Part shown: positions 53,930 through 63,649 of the stretch, piece after piece
How the letters are laid out: every line of letters begins with the position of its first letter
Position numbering within the stretch: position 1 is the stretch's first letter
Source of the DNA: Psychrobacter proteolyticus
GTDB lineage: Bacteria > Pseudomonadota > Gammaproteobacteria > Pseudomonadales > Moraxellaceae
Direction: 5' to 3'
NCBI RefSeq assembly: GCF_003350005.1
Contig: NZ_QLKS01000002.1
Span: forward strand, 372,001 to 436,000
DNA: 64,000 nucleotides
Made by a program: the position numbers and the translations under genes
The notes under the pieces: generated by a model
The model's input: the letters and a program-made list of their open reading frames with translations, nothing else
What the model was told of the DNA's origin: nothing
Database searches by the model: none

Positions 53930-55165
53930 GTTTGGTGTCATTTTAAGCAATCTTGATGCACTAAGACCATGGATAAAGATAGAAGTCAAAATGACAATCG
54001 AACAAACAATCCACAGTTTAAGCGCATCTTCATCTGCGAAGAACCCTTGATTGAGCGCATAGGACAGATAATATAGGGTACCGATACCACGTATACCCAA
54101 AGCCGATATTGCGTATTTCTCGGTATGTGGTAGGTTCAATCCTGATAAGGCAATAAACCCACCAATCGGTCGTATAAGTAGTAGGAAGGTAAAGCTGACG
54201 ATATAGACGCGCCATGTCAGCTCGACACCTGCTTGTAACCCTTGACCAAGGAACATACCGAAGATAACTAGCACTAATGACATCAGTAAGCCTTCTGACT
54301 GCTCAGCGAAATCATGTAATTTTTGGTGATAGGTATGCTCACGTTCTGAGCGACGAAACGCAAATGCAGCCACGAATACAGCGATAAAGCCATAACTGTG
54401 TACATACTCGGCAAGTCCATAGGCTAGTAGCGTCAACGCAATAACCACATAGCCTTGCGAAATGGTCGTCTCGCGAGTGTGTTTAGAAAACACGACTTTG
54501 GCCAATATTTTACCAACCAATACACCCACCACTACGCCTGCACCAATCTTCCACAAGACGTCATGAGTAAACCACGACCATAGCATCTCGTAAGTAAAGG
54601 TTTTGCCTTCACTGAATGCTTCCGCAATTTTAATCGCTAGATACACAAACGGAAAAGCCAGGCCATCGTTCAATCCTGCCTCTGACGTTAAGGTAAAGCG
54701 CGGTGTGTCTTCTCCTCCTGTATTGGGAGGACCCACCTGAATGCTCGAAGCTAACACGGGATCAGTAGGCGCTAACACTGCACCTAATAAAATAGCTGCA
54801 CCAAGGCTCAAACCAAACGCGTAATACCCCAAGACTGCCATCGCAAAAATACCAATAGGCATGGTGATGAGTAGCAGTCTTACTGTTGGGCGCCACAAGC
54901 GCCAAGACAACTCTGTATCGATTTTAATACCAGCACCAACCAATGAGACCAATACAACAATTTCAGTCAGCTTTTCGATGAGTAAACCGTTATCAAGTGG
55001 GTCTAAAAAGGATAAAGACGTCCACCAGTAGCCCATCATCAGACCGAAGCTGACTTGGAGCATCGGTAATGATATAGAGGTGCGCTTAAAAATAACAGGA
55101 AACAAGGCCCCGAGTAAAAAGGCAATCCCGCAGATTAATAAGAATAAGTTGTATTTTTCAATCAT
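53918..55165 (-). CDS. Cation/proton antiporter (CPA1 family)
   Basis: A 415-aa polytopic protein with about 12 hydrophobic segments. Family motifs: AVLAPTDPVLASSIQVG and the core SEAGLNDGLAFPF with the ion-binding Asp, as in NhaP-like Na+/H+ antiporters, then SYGFIAVFVAAFAFRR. No C-terminal regulatory domain is present. It would exchange Na+ or K+ for protons across the inner membrane in pH or salt homeostasis. No good ribosome binding site is seen at the ATG. Confidence 0.91.
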   Translation of the reverse strand: MIEKYNLFLLICGIAFLLGALFPVIFKRTSISLPMLQVSFGLMMGYWWTSLSFLDPLDNGLLIEKLTEIVVLVSLVGAGIKIDTELSWRLWRPTVRLLLITMPIGIFAMAVLGYYAFGLSLGAAILLGAVLAPTDPVLASSIQVGPPNTGGEDTPRFTLTSEAGLNDGLAFPFVYLAIKIAEAFSEGKTFTYEMLWSWFTHDVLWKIGAGVVVGVLVGKILAKVVFSKHTRETTISQGYVVIALTLLAYGLAEYVHSYGFIAVFVAAFAFRRSEREHTYHQKLHDFAEQSEGLLMSLVLVIFGMFLGQGLQAGVELTWRVYIVSFTFLLLIRPIGGFIALSGLNLPHTEKYAISALGIRGIGTLYYLSYALNQGFFADEDALKLWIVCSIVILTSIFIHGLSASRLLKMTPNKQH

Positions 55166-55342
55166 AAGGTTTACGCACGTCGTTATGTTTTAAGGGTCAA
55201 TTTTAAGAGGGTAGTTTTAGGTATTGATGACAATTCACAGCAATGGTTGATAGTCAGTCACGGATACTCTTTATCATGACGTCAAAATAAAATAATTACC
55301 GCAAAAAATAGTTATCAAAACGACAGCTACGTTGTTTTTTGG

Positions 55343-55371
55343 TGAAAAAAAAGCCTGCATTGCGCAGGCTT
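55343..55371 (-). terminator. Rho-independent terminator of ilvD
   Basis: AAGCCTGC (55351-55358) and GCAGGCTT (55364-55371) form an 8-bp stem; on the minus strand a run of about eight T follows. It ends the leftward ilvD transcript. Confidence 0.82.
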
Positions 55372-55415
55372 AATATATCTTTATCAGTATGTTTGAAGTA
55401 TCAATAGTTTATGGA

Positions 55416-57302
55416 TTAACGCTCGACTTGACTCACATCACGTACGGCACCAGTATCAGCACTGGTAGTCATAGCAGCATAAGCACGTAATGCCGGCGAG
55501 ACATGACGATCACGGTTAACAGGCTTCCATGCATCACGACCACGCGCTTCCATAGCTTCTCGGCGAGCAGCTAATTCTGCATCGCTTACTTGCATGTTGA
55601 TGGTACGGTTTGGGATATCGATATGAATACTATCGCCTTCTTTGACCAAACCAATCGCCCCGCCTTCAGCAGCTTCTGGGCTAGCATGACCAATTGATAG
55701 ACCTGATGTACCACCCGAGAAACGACCATCAGTCAGTAGGGCGCATTCTTTACCCAATCCTTTTGACTTCAGATAAGTCGTTGGGTATAGCATCTCTTGC
55801 ATACCAGGGCCACCTTTAGGGCCTTCGTAGCGAATGATGACGACATCGCCTGCAACGATTTCGTCAGCCAATACCGCAGCAACCGCATCTTCTTGTGATT
55901 CAAATAGACGCGCGCGACCAGTAAAGGTCAAGATGCTTTCGTCAACGCCTGCGGTTTTGACCACACAGCCGCGCTCAGCGATATTGCCATATAGTACGGC
56001 TAAGCCGCCATCTGTAGAGTAGGCATGTTTGGCACTACGGATACAGCCTGACTCACGGTTGACGTCGAGGTTTGACCACTCTTTTGATTGTGAGAATGCT
56101 TCCGTGGTACGTACGCCACCAGGTGCTGCAAGGAAGCGTGCGCGAGCTTCATGGTTGTCAGGGTTCATGATGTCCCACTTATCGATCGCTTCTTTCATCG
56201 TTGCGCTATGGATAGTTGGCACATCAGTTTTTAGTAACTCGGCGCGATCAAGCTCAGCGAGTAATGCAAAGACACCGCCAGCACGATGCACGTCTTCCAT
56301 ATGGTATTTCTGTGAGGCAGGGGCTACTTTTGCAAGGCAAGGCACACCGCGACTTAAACGGTCAATATCAGCCATCTTAAAGTCGATTTCTGCTTCATTG
56401 GCCGCAGCAAGTAGATGCAAGATGGTATTGGTTGAGCCGCCCATGGCAATATCTAAGCTCATGGCATTTTCAAAAGCAGCTTTGGTAGCGATAGAGCGTG
56501 GTAGCACAGAGTCATCATCTTGCTCGTAGCGACGCTTGGCAAGCGACACGATGGTACGACCCGCTTCTAAAAATAGCTCGCGGCGCAATGAATGAGTAGC
56601 TAGTAGTGAGCCGTTACCTGGTAAAGCTAAGCCTAAAGCTTCGGTCAAGCAGTTCATCGAGTTTGCGGTAAACATACCAGAGCATGAGCCACAAGTAGGG
56701 CAGGCTGAAGCTTCGATAGCAGCGACGTCTTCATCGCTAATACTATCATCAGCAGCATCCATCATCGCATCGACAAGGTCAAGCTTGCGAACAGCACTGC
56801 TGTCACTACTATCGGTATTGTGGCTCTTACCAACGGTACTGGCTAAGATTTTGCCCGCTTCCATTGGGCCACCTGAGATAAACACCACTGGTATGTTAAG
56901 GCGCATGGCGGCCATCAACATACCCGGAGTGATTTTGTCGCAGTTGGAAATACACACTAGCGCATCTGCACAGTGGGCATTGACCATATACTCGACAGAA
57001 TCAGCGATCAAATCACGACTTGGTAGCGAGTACAACATACCGCTATGGCCCATCGCAATACCATCATCGACCGCAATGGTATTGAACTCTTTTGCAACGC
57101 CGCCTGCTTGCTCAATCTCACGGGCGACCAGTTGTCCAAGGTCTTTTAGATGCACATGGCCGGGTACAAACTGGGTAAAAGAGTTAGCAATCGCAATGAT
57201 TGGCTTGCCAAAGTCGCCGTCAGTCATGCCGGTTGCACGCCATAATGCGCGCGCGCCTGCCATATTACGACCGCCGGTAGAAGTTTTTGAGCGATAATCC
57301 AT
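55416..57302 (-). CDS. ilvD: Dihydroxy-acid dehydratase
   Basis: A 628-aa iron-sulfur enzyme of valine/isoleucine/leucine biosynthesis. The start [20 protein letters not shown] follows AAGGA at 7 nt; a longer reading has no support. Cluster and active-site motifs: [13 protein letters not shown] with its Cys, and [16 protein letters not shown] with two more. [32 protein letters not shown] and the C-terminal [23 protein letters not shown] are as in the family. It stands alone with its own terminator; no ilv attenuator is recognisable upstream. Confidence 0.96.
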   Translation of the reverse strand: MDYRSKTSTGGRNMAGARALWRATGMTDGDFGKPIIAIANSFTQFVPGHVHLKDLGQLVAREIEQAGGVAKEFNTIAVDDGIAMGHSGMLYSLPSRDLIADSVEYMVNAHCADALVCISNCDKITPGMLMAAMRLNIPVVFISGGPMEAGKILASTVGKSHNTDSSDSSAVRKLDLVDAMMDAADDSISDEDVAAIEASACPTCGSCSGMFTANSMNCLTEALGLALPGNGSLLATHSLRRELFLEAGRTIVSLAKRRYEQDDDSVLPRSIATKAAFENAMSLDIAMGGSTNTILHLLAAANEAEIDFKMADIDRLSRGVPCLAKVAPASQKYHMEDVHRAGGVFALLAELDRAELLKTDVPTIHSATMKEAIDKWDIMNPDNHEARARFLAAPGGVRTTEAFSQSKEWSNLDVNRESGCIRSAKHAYSTDGGLAVLYGNIAERGCVVKTAGVDESILTFTGRARLFESQEDAVAAVLADEIVAGDVVIIRYEGPKGGPGMQEMLYPTTYLKSKGLGKECALLTDGRFSGGTSGLSIGHASPEAAEGGAIGLVKEGDSIHIDIPNRTINMQVSDAELAARREAMEARGRDAWKPVNRDRHVSPALRAYAAMTTSADTGAVRDVSQVER

Positions 57303-57522
57303 GTGATATTCCTTACAAATAGGCGGGGTTGTTAAAATGTGCACCCTCAGTTTTAATAGGGATAGTGTGCTTTTTATAGAGAGTGAGTACTAGTGAATAA
57401 TACTAATTCGTTACCATACCATTAGATATGAATAACTAAAAACATTATGCTAATAACAGTGAATTAATAATAACGAATTAATAATCAAAAGCGATGAGCA
57501 AAAAAACAGTTATTCAAAATAG

Positions 57523-58284
57523 CTATTCGATACGTTCTAATATGGCTTTGTCAAACCAAGGAAGATCAGCTTTGTCTGCTTCTAATTTCACAATGGCTGC
57601 AAGCGCATGAGTAGCCAGTAGCTGTTGATAATCGCCGCTAGCTTCAATCGTCAACAGTGACTCGGCAGGTAGTGCTTGCGTGTTAGGGTTTAGCTCGTCA
57701 ATACTAATTAATATTTGCTTATTGTTTTTATAAAGGACGTCTACACGACCAAAAAACTGCCAGTCTTTAAAAGCGGTAATAATAGCGTCGGCGGCATCCT
57801 TAGTATATACCTGCTGCGTCTCTTTACCCGTATTGGTCCAGTGTAGTCGTACGGCCAATTGCAATGCCTCACTAAATACTACCAACGAGCCGATAATTTT
57901 TACATGCCAAGGACTGGTCAATAGTTCTTCGTCAATGCCAATTAATTTGGCAGCTTCATGAGCCGACATGGGTGTATTGAATTGAAGCAGTAGCTCAGGA
58001 GTAAGCGGGTGCGTCTGTTTGATCGCATCATCTAAACTGTCATAGTGATACAGAAAAGGCAGTGGCAAATCTTGTGTAACAGTCTTCTTTATAATTTTAC
58101 AATTGTGTATCTGCCAGCTGATGGCTTTATCAGTCAATGCTTCTGCTAATATGATAGCGTTCGGATCAATGGTTTGAGTACTGCTTTCACTCTCAATATC
58201 AGAGTATCCTTCCTGATTATCAAGGGTTACAGCAGTGTTATCCATATTTTTTTGAGTTGGCAAAGTAGGCAAATCCATAAACAT
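57523..58284 (-). CDS. Uncharacterised 253-aa protein
   Basis: I do not recognise this protein. The first 50 residues are polar and acidic (disordered-looking), with alternative ATG codons at 58278 and 58245 and no strong ribosome binding site. From about 50 on it looks like a soluble alpha/beta protein: AEALTDKAISWQIHNCKIIK, LPFLYHYDSLDDAIKQ, AHEAAKLIGIDEELLTSPW and DWQFFGRVDVLYKNNKQILISIDEL. No catalytic motif, signal peptide or membrane helix is visible. It stands alone between ilvD and a divergent membrane protein. Codon usage looks native, so it is probably a real lineage gene. Confidence 0.72.
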   Translation of the reverse strand: MFMDLPTLPTQKNMDNTAVTLDNQEGYSDIESESSTQTIDPNAIILAEALTDKAISWQIHNCKIIKKTVTQDLPLPFLYHYDSLDDAIKQTHPLTPELLLQFNTPMSAHEAAKLIGIDEELLTSPWHVKIIGSLVVFSEALQLAVRLHWTNTGKETQQVYTKDAADAIITAFKDWQFFGRVDVLYKNNKQILISIDELNPNTQALPAESLLTIEASGDYQQLLATHALAAIVKLEADKADLPWFDKAILERIE

Positions 58285-58482
58285 AACGTTATTAAAATAG
58301 AGGGATAATATAACATTTTAAGGGCATGACTCGCCAATAAATTGGTGGGATAAGATGGTAGTTTATACGTATAAGATAATATCTTTAGTTGAATAACTTA
58401 TTATAAATTAATAGTCTTTTGTCTATTAAAATAATCTAAAATATAGTCGATAATTTGGATGGAAATATAAGCAAAGGAATTA

Positions 58483-59502
58483 ATGAAAAAGTTCTCTGAT
58501 AATGAATCTATCCAAGAATGGATAACATCAAATCGTCTCTATGAAGAGTATCTCTTCTACTACTTACTCATATGCCTATTTTGGTTTTTCGTTGGTTTGT
58601 TTTCTATTGGTATACGCATACCAGTATTCAATGATATTCAAAACCTAATCCTCAATTCAGTATGGTTTTTGCTCTTATGTGTGGCCTTAAGTGTTCCTAA
58701 GTTTTGGTATCGGATGATAAAAGGCAAAAATGCGTACCTGTTTCAAGCCACTGCCAAAGTGTATGAAACGCTAGGCCGCATAGAAGATGTTGAACAAAGA
58801 GAGCAGGTACATAAGCAGATTACTAGCAATGGCAAGTTGCCACCTAACCGACTAGAAACGCTATCACTGGCATTTTTATTTGCATTCATACTATTCGATA
58901 TATTGTATACCCGCTGCTGGATAAGGGGTCTGAGCCTAGTGTGGCAGCCTGACTGGGTCAATGCCTGCATTGGTTGGATACATAATAACTTGACGCTACC
59001 ACCACTTAACGAAAATAGGAAGCTCTTTAGTTTGTCATTTGGTGATTACAATGGACAAGAAAAGATACTGAAAGAATATTTTGGAGATGAATGGGCATTT
59101 TTGGCTTCTCCATTTGGTGATGTCGAAATGTTTTACCACTTTATTCGAGTGGTCATGTTTGTTCCTATCTTAGCGGCATTGTCGATCGTATTGTGGAAGC
59201 CACTAAAGTTTATGGGTATGCAGCAGATTGATCCCAGAAATATTCATAGCGTCATGTCTTTTTTACGTAGTTGTGCTTGGTCACTTATCTTTGGATTTTT
59301 TATGACTATTGGCACGTTAGGTTTTTTAACCAATGCAAACTGGTTCACATTAGGTCTGATAGATCAAGAAGCATGGTTCGAGAATTTATATATCAACGGT
59401 TTATATATATTTATCGTTTTTGGTATCCGGTTTTTTTATGGCTGGTTTGTTTTTTGGAAAAGTATTTTTTTAAAGCTCGTTAACAAAGCCAGTTATAATT
59501 GA
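58483..59502 (+). CDS. Uncharacterised multi-pass membrane protein
   Basis: A 339-aa protein with AAGGA close before the ATG. About six hydrophobic segments: YLLICLFWFFVGLFSIGIR, LNSVWFLLLCVALSVP, ETLSLAFLFAFILFDILY, VVMFVPILAALSIVLW, SCAWSLIFGFFMTIGTLGF and LYIFIVFGIRFFYGWF. A soluble charged loop of about 45 residues lies between helices 2 and 3, and a roughly 90-residue aromatic-rich loop between 3 and 4. No family recognised. AT-rich with many Phe/Trp/Tyr codons. It is followed closely by the HIT-protein gene, 127 bp downstream. Confidence 0.72.
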   Translation: MKKFSDNESIQEWITSNRLYEEYLFYYLLICLFWFFVGLFSIGIRIPVFNDIQNLILNSVWFLLLCVALSVPKFWYRMIKGKNAYLFQATAKVYETLGRIEDVEQREQVHKQITSNGKLPPNRLETLSLAFLFAFILFDILYTRCWIRGLSLVWQPDWVNACIGWIHNNLTLPPLNENRKLFSLSFGDYNGQEKILKEYFGDEWAFLASPFGDVEMFYHFIRVVMFVPILAALSIVLWKPLKFMGMQQIDPRNIHSVMSFLRSCAWSLIFGFFMTIGTLGFLTNANWFTLGLIDQEAWFENLYINGLYIFIVFGIRFFYGWFVFWKSIFLKLVNKASYN

Positions 59503-59629
59503 TTTAATAATCTTGATCTCACATTGTTGGCTTGTACTCAGTTTGGATTTCGTCCACTATATAAAAAGTGATCAGCACCATTATAAATATAATGAAGTAT
59601 CTAATAATCATGTAATCAAAGGAAAAATA

Positions 59630-60070
59630 ATGACTGAATTGAATCAACAGACTACTTATGATGACAACAATATTTTCGCCAAAATGCTAGACGGTGATAT
59701 TCCATATCACAAAGTATATGAAGATGATAAAACGCTCGCCTTTATGGATATCATGCCGCAAGCAGAAGGTCATGTATTAGTGATACCGAAGCAAAAAGCG
59801 GTAGATTTGGCAGATCTTGAGCCAGAGTACGCCGCTGCGGTATTAATGACCTCTAAAAAGGTCATGCAAGCCCAACGTCAAGTGTTTGAGCGTGAAGGCG
59901 TTATCCAAATGCAGTTAAATGGTTCACAAGCAGGTCAAACGGTCTTTCATTATCATGTACATCTCATTCCATCAAGTATTCATGAATTGGGTCGTCATGC
60001 GGTGACCCAAGCCGATAATAGTGATTTGGCAGATATTGCGCAGAAACTGTTAGCAGTGATTGATGCTTAG
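59630..60070 (+). CDS. HIT-family nucleotide-binding protein
   Basis: A 146-aa protein of the Hint branch, a hydrolase of nucleoside phosphoramidates or adenylated molecules. The start MTELNQQTTYDD follows AAAGGA. Features: NIFAKMLDGDIPYHKVYEDD, FMDIMPQAEGHVLVIPK, and the catalytic triad motif HYHVHLIPS (His-X-His-X-His). It lacks extra domains. Followed by a terminator. Confidence 0.93.
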   Translation: MTELNQQTTYDDNNIFAKMLDGDIPYHKVYEDDKTLAFMDIMPQAEGHVLVIPKQKAVDLADLEPEYAAAVLMTSKKVMQAQRQVFEREGVIQMQLNGSQAGQTVFHYHVHLIPSSIHELGRHAVTQADNSDLADIAQKLLAVIDA

Positions 60071-60380
60071 TTAGAAAGCGGCATGCTTTTAACATAAGTG
60101 AAAAACATGGGTATCTTCACGTCGTCAAATATTTACAGGTTAAAAATCACTAAAAAAATACATATACAATCAAAAGGCAGCTAGCAAGCTGCCTTTTTTA
60201 TTTTCTTGGTAATAGTCATGTAACATTCGTTAAAGTCATGTTACGAGTTGGATGCTTTCCTAGGGTTTTGGAAAAGAGTGTGATAATTATTATGACCATT
60301 CACACACATTTTCTAATCTTTGCCTTAATTAAAACTTTTCTATAAAAAGGCATTGTTAAATCTTGAGGATATTATTTTTC
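60071..60380. promoter_or_regulatory. Intergenic region with terminator, HIT gene to BCCT transporter
   Basis: About 310 bp containing the HIT terminator at 60170-60200 and, downstream of it, the AT-rich promoter region of the BCCT gene. No BetI-like palindrome was recognised. Confidence 0.45.
60170..60200 (+). terminator. Rho-independent terminator after the HIT gene
   Basis: AAAAGGCAGCT, a 3-nt loop (AGC), AAGCTGCCTTTT, then more T: an 11-bp stem. Confidence 0.82.
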
Positions 60381-62426
60381 ATGAGTAAGTTACCTCGTTC
60401 GACTATTTTATTACCCGTTTTTGTGCCATCAGCCATTATTATGTTGCTCTTGGTCATCGGTACTGCAATTAATCCTGAAGCAGCTGGTGCGCTATTCAAT
60501 GATGTACTTGCCTTCACAACCGAGACGTTCGGCTGGTTTTATATGCTGGCCGTGGCGTTGTTTTTGATGTTTATTATTGTACTGGCATTTTCGTCTTATG
60601 GCAGTATTAAGCTGGGCCCTGATCATGCCGAGGCAGAGTATAAGTTCCTCGAATGGTTTGCCATGTTATTTTCGGCAGGCTACGGAATTGCGCTACTATT
60701 TTATGGAGTAGCGGAACCAGTCATGCATTTTTCCAGTCCGCCAATGTCGGACCCGCAGACTATTGCCGCAGCAAAAGAGGCAATGCAAATTGCATATTTC
60801 CACTGGGGTTTTCATATTTGGGCGATCTATGGGGTAGTAGGGTTGTCACTGGCGTATTTTGCGTTTCGGCATGGTCTACCGTTATCGATACGTTCGACGC
60901 TGTACCCGCTTATTGGTGATAGAATCTATGGCCCTATTGGGCATACTGTCGATGTGTTTGCGATACTGGGCACGATGTTCGGTATTGCTACCAGTCTTGG
61001 TTTGTCAGTGTCGCAAATCAATGCGGGGTTGAATTATTTACTGCCAGATATTATTCCAGTGAATACGACTGTACAGGTGATTGCCATTGCATTGGTGACA
61101 GCCGCCGCATTGGTATCGGTATTGGCAGGTATGGATAAGGGCGTAAAACGCTTATCTATTTTAAATATGCTATTGGCAACGGCGCTGATGCTGTTCGTAT
61201 TCGTTGTCGGTCCGACGATTTTTATCTTGAATGCCTTTATGGAAAATACAGGTAGCTATTTGGGTAATATTGTTGAGCGTACCTTTAGCTTACAAGCGTA
61301 CGAAAATAGCGATTGGATCGGTAGCTGGACCTTGTTTATTTTTGCATGGACGATTGCATGGGCGCCTTTTGTGGGTTTGTTTATCGCCAAGATTAGCCGT
61401 GGTCGTACCATCCGTGAGTTCGTATTGGGTGTGATGCTCGTACCAACTTTCTTTACGTTCTTTTGGTTTTCGGTGTTTGGTGATACTGCGCTACATATGA
61501 TTATGGTCGATGGTTATACCTCATTAATCAGTGAGGTGCAAAACAATCAAGCGATTGCTCTGTTTAAACTATTAGAGAACTTACCATTTACTGAATTTGT
61601 GTCGTCGTTGACCATTTTATTGATTATTACTTTTTTTGTGACGTCATCTGATTCTGGCTCATTGGTAATCGACTCGCTAGCAGCTGGTGGTCGCAGTGAT
61701 ACGCCGTGGTGGCAGCGCAGTTTTTGGGTAGTGACCGAAGGGGCTGTAGCCGCGGTCCTATTGATTGCAGGTGGTCTAACGGCGCTCCAAACGGCGGCTA
61801 TTGTCAGTGCGCTACCTTTTGCCATTATTATTCTTATTTCAATGTTTGGCATGTGGCGTGCGCTGCGTATCGAAGGACATCGTAATCAGAGCCTTGATCA
61901 AAACAACAAACTACCGCCGCATCTGCTCAAACCGTCAGCATGGCGGGAGCGTATCGATTATATGGCTGACAAGCCGACACGTGAAAAGGTGTTGAATTAC
62001 ATCAAAGAAGTGGTTATGCCATCGATGATGGAGGTATCGTCTAAATTTGCAGAAACTGGCTGGACGACTGAGGTCAATTATGACGCGGTCAACAACCGTG
62101 CTGTGCTTGAGTTGCAACGGGGTGACGATGTCGAGTTTTGGTATGAAGTGCGCTTATCTGAGCATGATGCGCCCGATTATTATACTGAAGACAGCGTAGA
62201 TACCTTGCCGCAAGAGCATCATCATCGTGCTGAGGTGTATCTACGCCGTGGAGGTCAGACATATGATTTATATGGTTACAAATCTGAATCAGTGATTAAT
62301 GACATCATCGATCAGTTCGAGAAGTACTTACACTTCCTTAATGTATCGCCTGATAGTCTACCGTGGCGCATGCAAGAGCATGATGATGACATCACGCTAG
62401 AGCAGGATAGTGTGCTTGATAAATAA
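60381..62426 (+). CDS. BCCT-family choline/betaine transporter
   Basis: A 681-aa inner-membrane transporter for choline, betaine or carnitine. Twelve hydrophobic segments span about residues 1-500. The substrate region ILGTMFGIATSLGLSVSQINAGLNYLL and WTIAWAPFVGLFIAKISRGRTIREF are typical of BetT-like members. The C-terminal about 150 residues form a soluble domain (DYMADKPTREKV, VELQRGDDVEFWYEVRL-type segments), as in osmoregulated BetT. The ATG has GAGG about 13 nt upstream; a TTG six codons earlier is an alternative. No betA, betB or betI is adjacent. Confidence 0.93.
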   Translation: MSKLPRSTILLPVFVPSAIIMLLLVIGTAINPEAAGALFNDVLAFTTETFGWFYMLAVALFLMFIIVLAFSSYGSIKLGPDHAEAEYKFLEWFAMLFSAGYGIALLFYGVAEPVMHFSSPPMSDPQTIAAAKEAMQIAYFHWGFHIWAIYGVVGLSLAYFAFRHGLPLSIRSTLYPLIGDRIYGPIGHTVDVFAILGTMFGIATSLGLSVSQINAGLNYLLPDIIPVNTTVQVIAIALVTAAALVSVLAGMDKGVKRLSILNMLLATALMLFVFVVGPTIFILNAFMENTGSYLGNIVERTFSLQAYENSDWIGSWTLFIFAWTIAWAPFVGLFIAKISRGRTIREFVLGVMLVPTFFTFFWFSVFGDTALHMIMVDGYTSLISEVQNNQAIALFKLLENLPFTEFVSSLTILLIITFFVTSSDSGSLVIDSLAAGGRSDTPWWQRSFWVVTEGAVAAVLLIAGGLTALQTAAIVSALPFAIIILISMFGMWRALRIEGHRNQSLDQNNKLPPHLLKPSAWRERIDYMADKPTREKVLNYIKEVVMPSMMEVSSKFAETGWTTEVNYDAVNNRAVLELQRGDDVEFWYEVRLSEHDAPDYYTEDSVDTLPQEHHHRAEVYLRRGGQTYDLYGYKSESVINDIIDQFEKYLHFLNVSPDSLPWRMQEHDDDITLEQDSVLDK

Positions 62427-62497
62427 TGGATTGAAATGAGAATGGCTAATGCAAGCTATTCACGTTAATCGCTTGCAATAAATGCAGGATTCCTTAG

Positions 62498-62538
62498 AAT
62501 AACGGCTTGTTTTCCTTACAAATCAAGCCGTTATTTTT
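62498..62538 (+). terminator. Terminator-like hairpin abutting the dusB start codon
   Basis: AATAACGGCTTG (62498-62509) and CAAGCCGTTATT (62524-62535) form a perfect 12-bp stem with a 14-nt loop, then TTT directly before the dusB ATG. It would end the BCCT transcript, and it occupies the place of a dusB ribosome binding site. Confidence 0.8.
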
Positions 62539-63570
62539 ATGTCTAATGATTCTTCTGTTGTATCCACGTCTGTACCAGTGTCCGACCATCCGCTATTGCA
62601 GCCACTAAATGTCGGTGGCCTGAAGATTGAAAACCGTCTCATGGTCGCTCCGATGGCAGGCGTGACAGACAATCCCTTTCGCCGATTGTGTAAGTCATTT
62701 GGTGCGGGGCATGCGGTCAGTGAAATGATCATCGCTGATACCGCACTTTATGCGCGCAAAAAATCCCTGTACCGTGCCAATTTTGACAATGAGATTGCGC
62801 CTATTTCAGCGCAGATAGCAGGTGCTGAGCCGGACAAATTGGCTGAAGCGGCCCGTTATCAAATTGATAATGGCGCACAGATTATCGATATCAACATGGG
62901 CTGTCCGGCCAAAAAGGTCTGTCGTAAGCTGGCAGGCTCTGCATTGTTGCAAGACGAAGATTTGGTCGCGCGTTTGCTAGATGCAACGGTCAACGCAGTG
63001 GACGCGCCTGTCACGCTAAAGACACGTCTAGGTTTTGAAAATGGTCGTGAAAATATCTTGCGAGTCGCCAAGCGTGCTGAGCAGGCAGGCATTGCGGCGA
63101 TTGCTATTCATGGACGTACGCGTGAGGACATGTATACAGGCAATGCGCGTTATGAGCTGATACGCGAAGTCAAAGAAAGTATCAGTATTCCTGTTATAGC
63201 CAATGGTGATATCGATAGCGCACAAAAAGCCCAACACGTCTATGAAATGACAGGCTGTGACGCGGTGATGATTGGGCGTGCTGCACAAGGGCAGCCGTGG
63301 ATATTTCGCGATATTGAGCACTTTTTGCGTACTGGCGAGTGTTTAGAGGCACCGAGCGTCAGTGAGATAAAAGAGATCGTGCTGGCCCATTTGCAAGAGC
63401 TTTATGGTTTCTATGGGGAGTATTCAGGCTGCCGCATCGCTCGCAAACATATTGCATGGTATACGACAGGTATTCCAAACTCTAATGCCTTTAGACAAGC
63501 GATGTATGGCGAAGAAAGTACCGCTGGGCAATTTAAAGTAGTCGAAAATTTTTTGCAGGCGCATGAATAG
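62539..63570 (+). CDS. dusB: tRNA-dihydrouridine synthase B
   Basis: A 343-aa FMN enzyme reducing uridines in tRNA. Motifs: LKIENRLMVAPMAGVTDNPFRRL at about residues 28-50 (the FMN site), FGAGHAVSEMI, QIAGAEPDKLAEAA, the catalytic-Cys region DINMGCPAKKVCRKLAGSAL, TLKTRLGFENGRENIL, IHGRTREDMYTGNA, and IPVIANGDI with MIGRAAQGQPWIF. The first 25 residues are non-conserved. ATG 62539 follows a terminator-like hairpin with no Shine-Dalgarno site; a GTG at 62578 is a possible alternative start. The usual partner fis is not adjacent. Confidence 0.94.
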   Translation: MSNDSSVVSTSVPVSDHPLLQPLNVGGLKIENRLMVAPMAGVTDNPFRRLCKSFGAGHAVSEMIIADTALYARKKSLYRANFDNEIAPISAQIAGAEPDKLAEAARYQIDNGAQIIDINMGCPAKKVCRKLAGSALLQDEDLVARLLDATVNAVDAPVTLKTRLGFENGRENILRVAKRAEQAGIAAIAIHGRTREDMYTGNARYELIREVKESISIPVIANGDIDSAQKAQHVYEMTGCDAVMIGRAAQGQPWIFRDIEHFLRTGECLEAPSVSEIKEIVLAHLQELYGFYGEYSGCRIARKHIAWYTTGIPNSNAFRQAMYGEESTAGQFKVVENFLQAHE

Positions 63571-63649
63571 CAAACGCTTGAGTCTTATTTTATAAGCCAG
63601 TGCTAATCATTTCTATACATCGTTTCTTGATGGTATTTTTGTCAGACAG

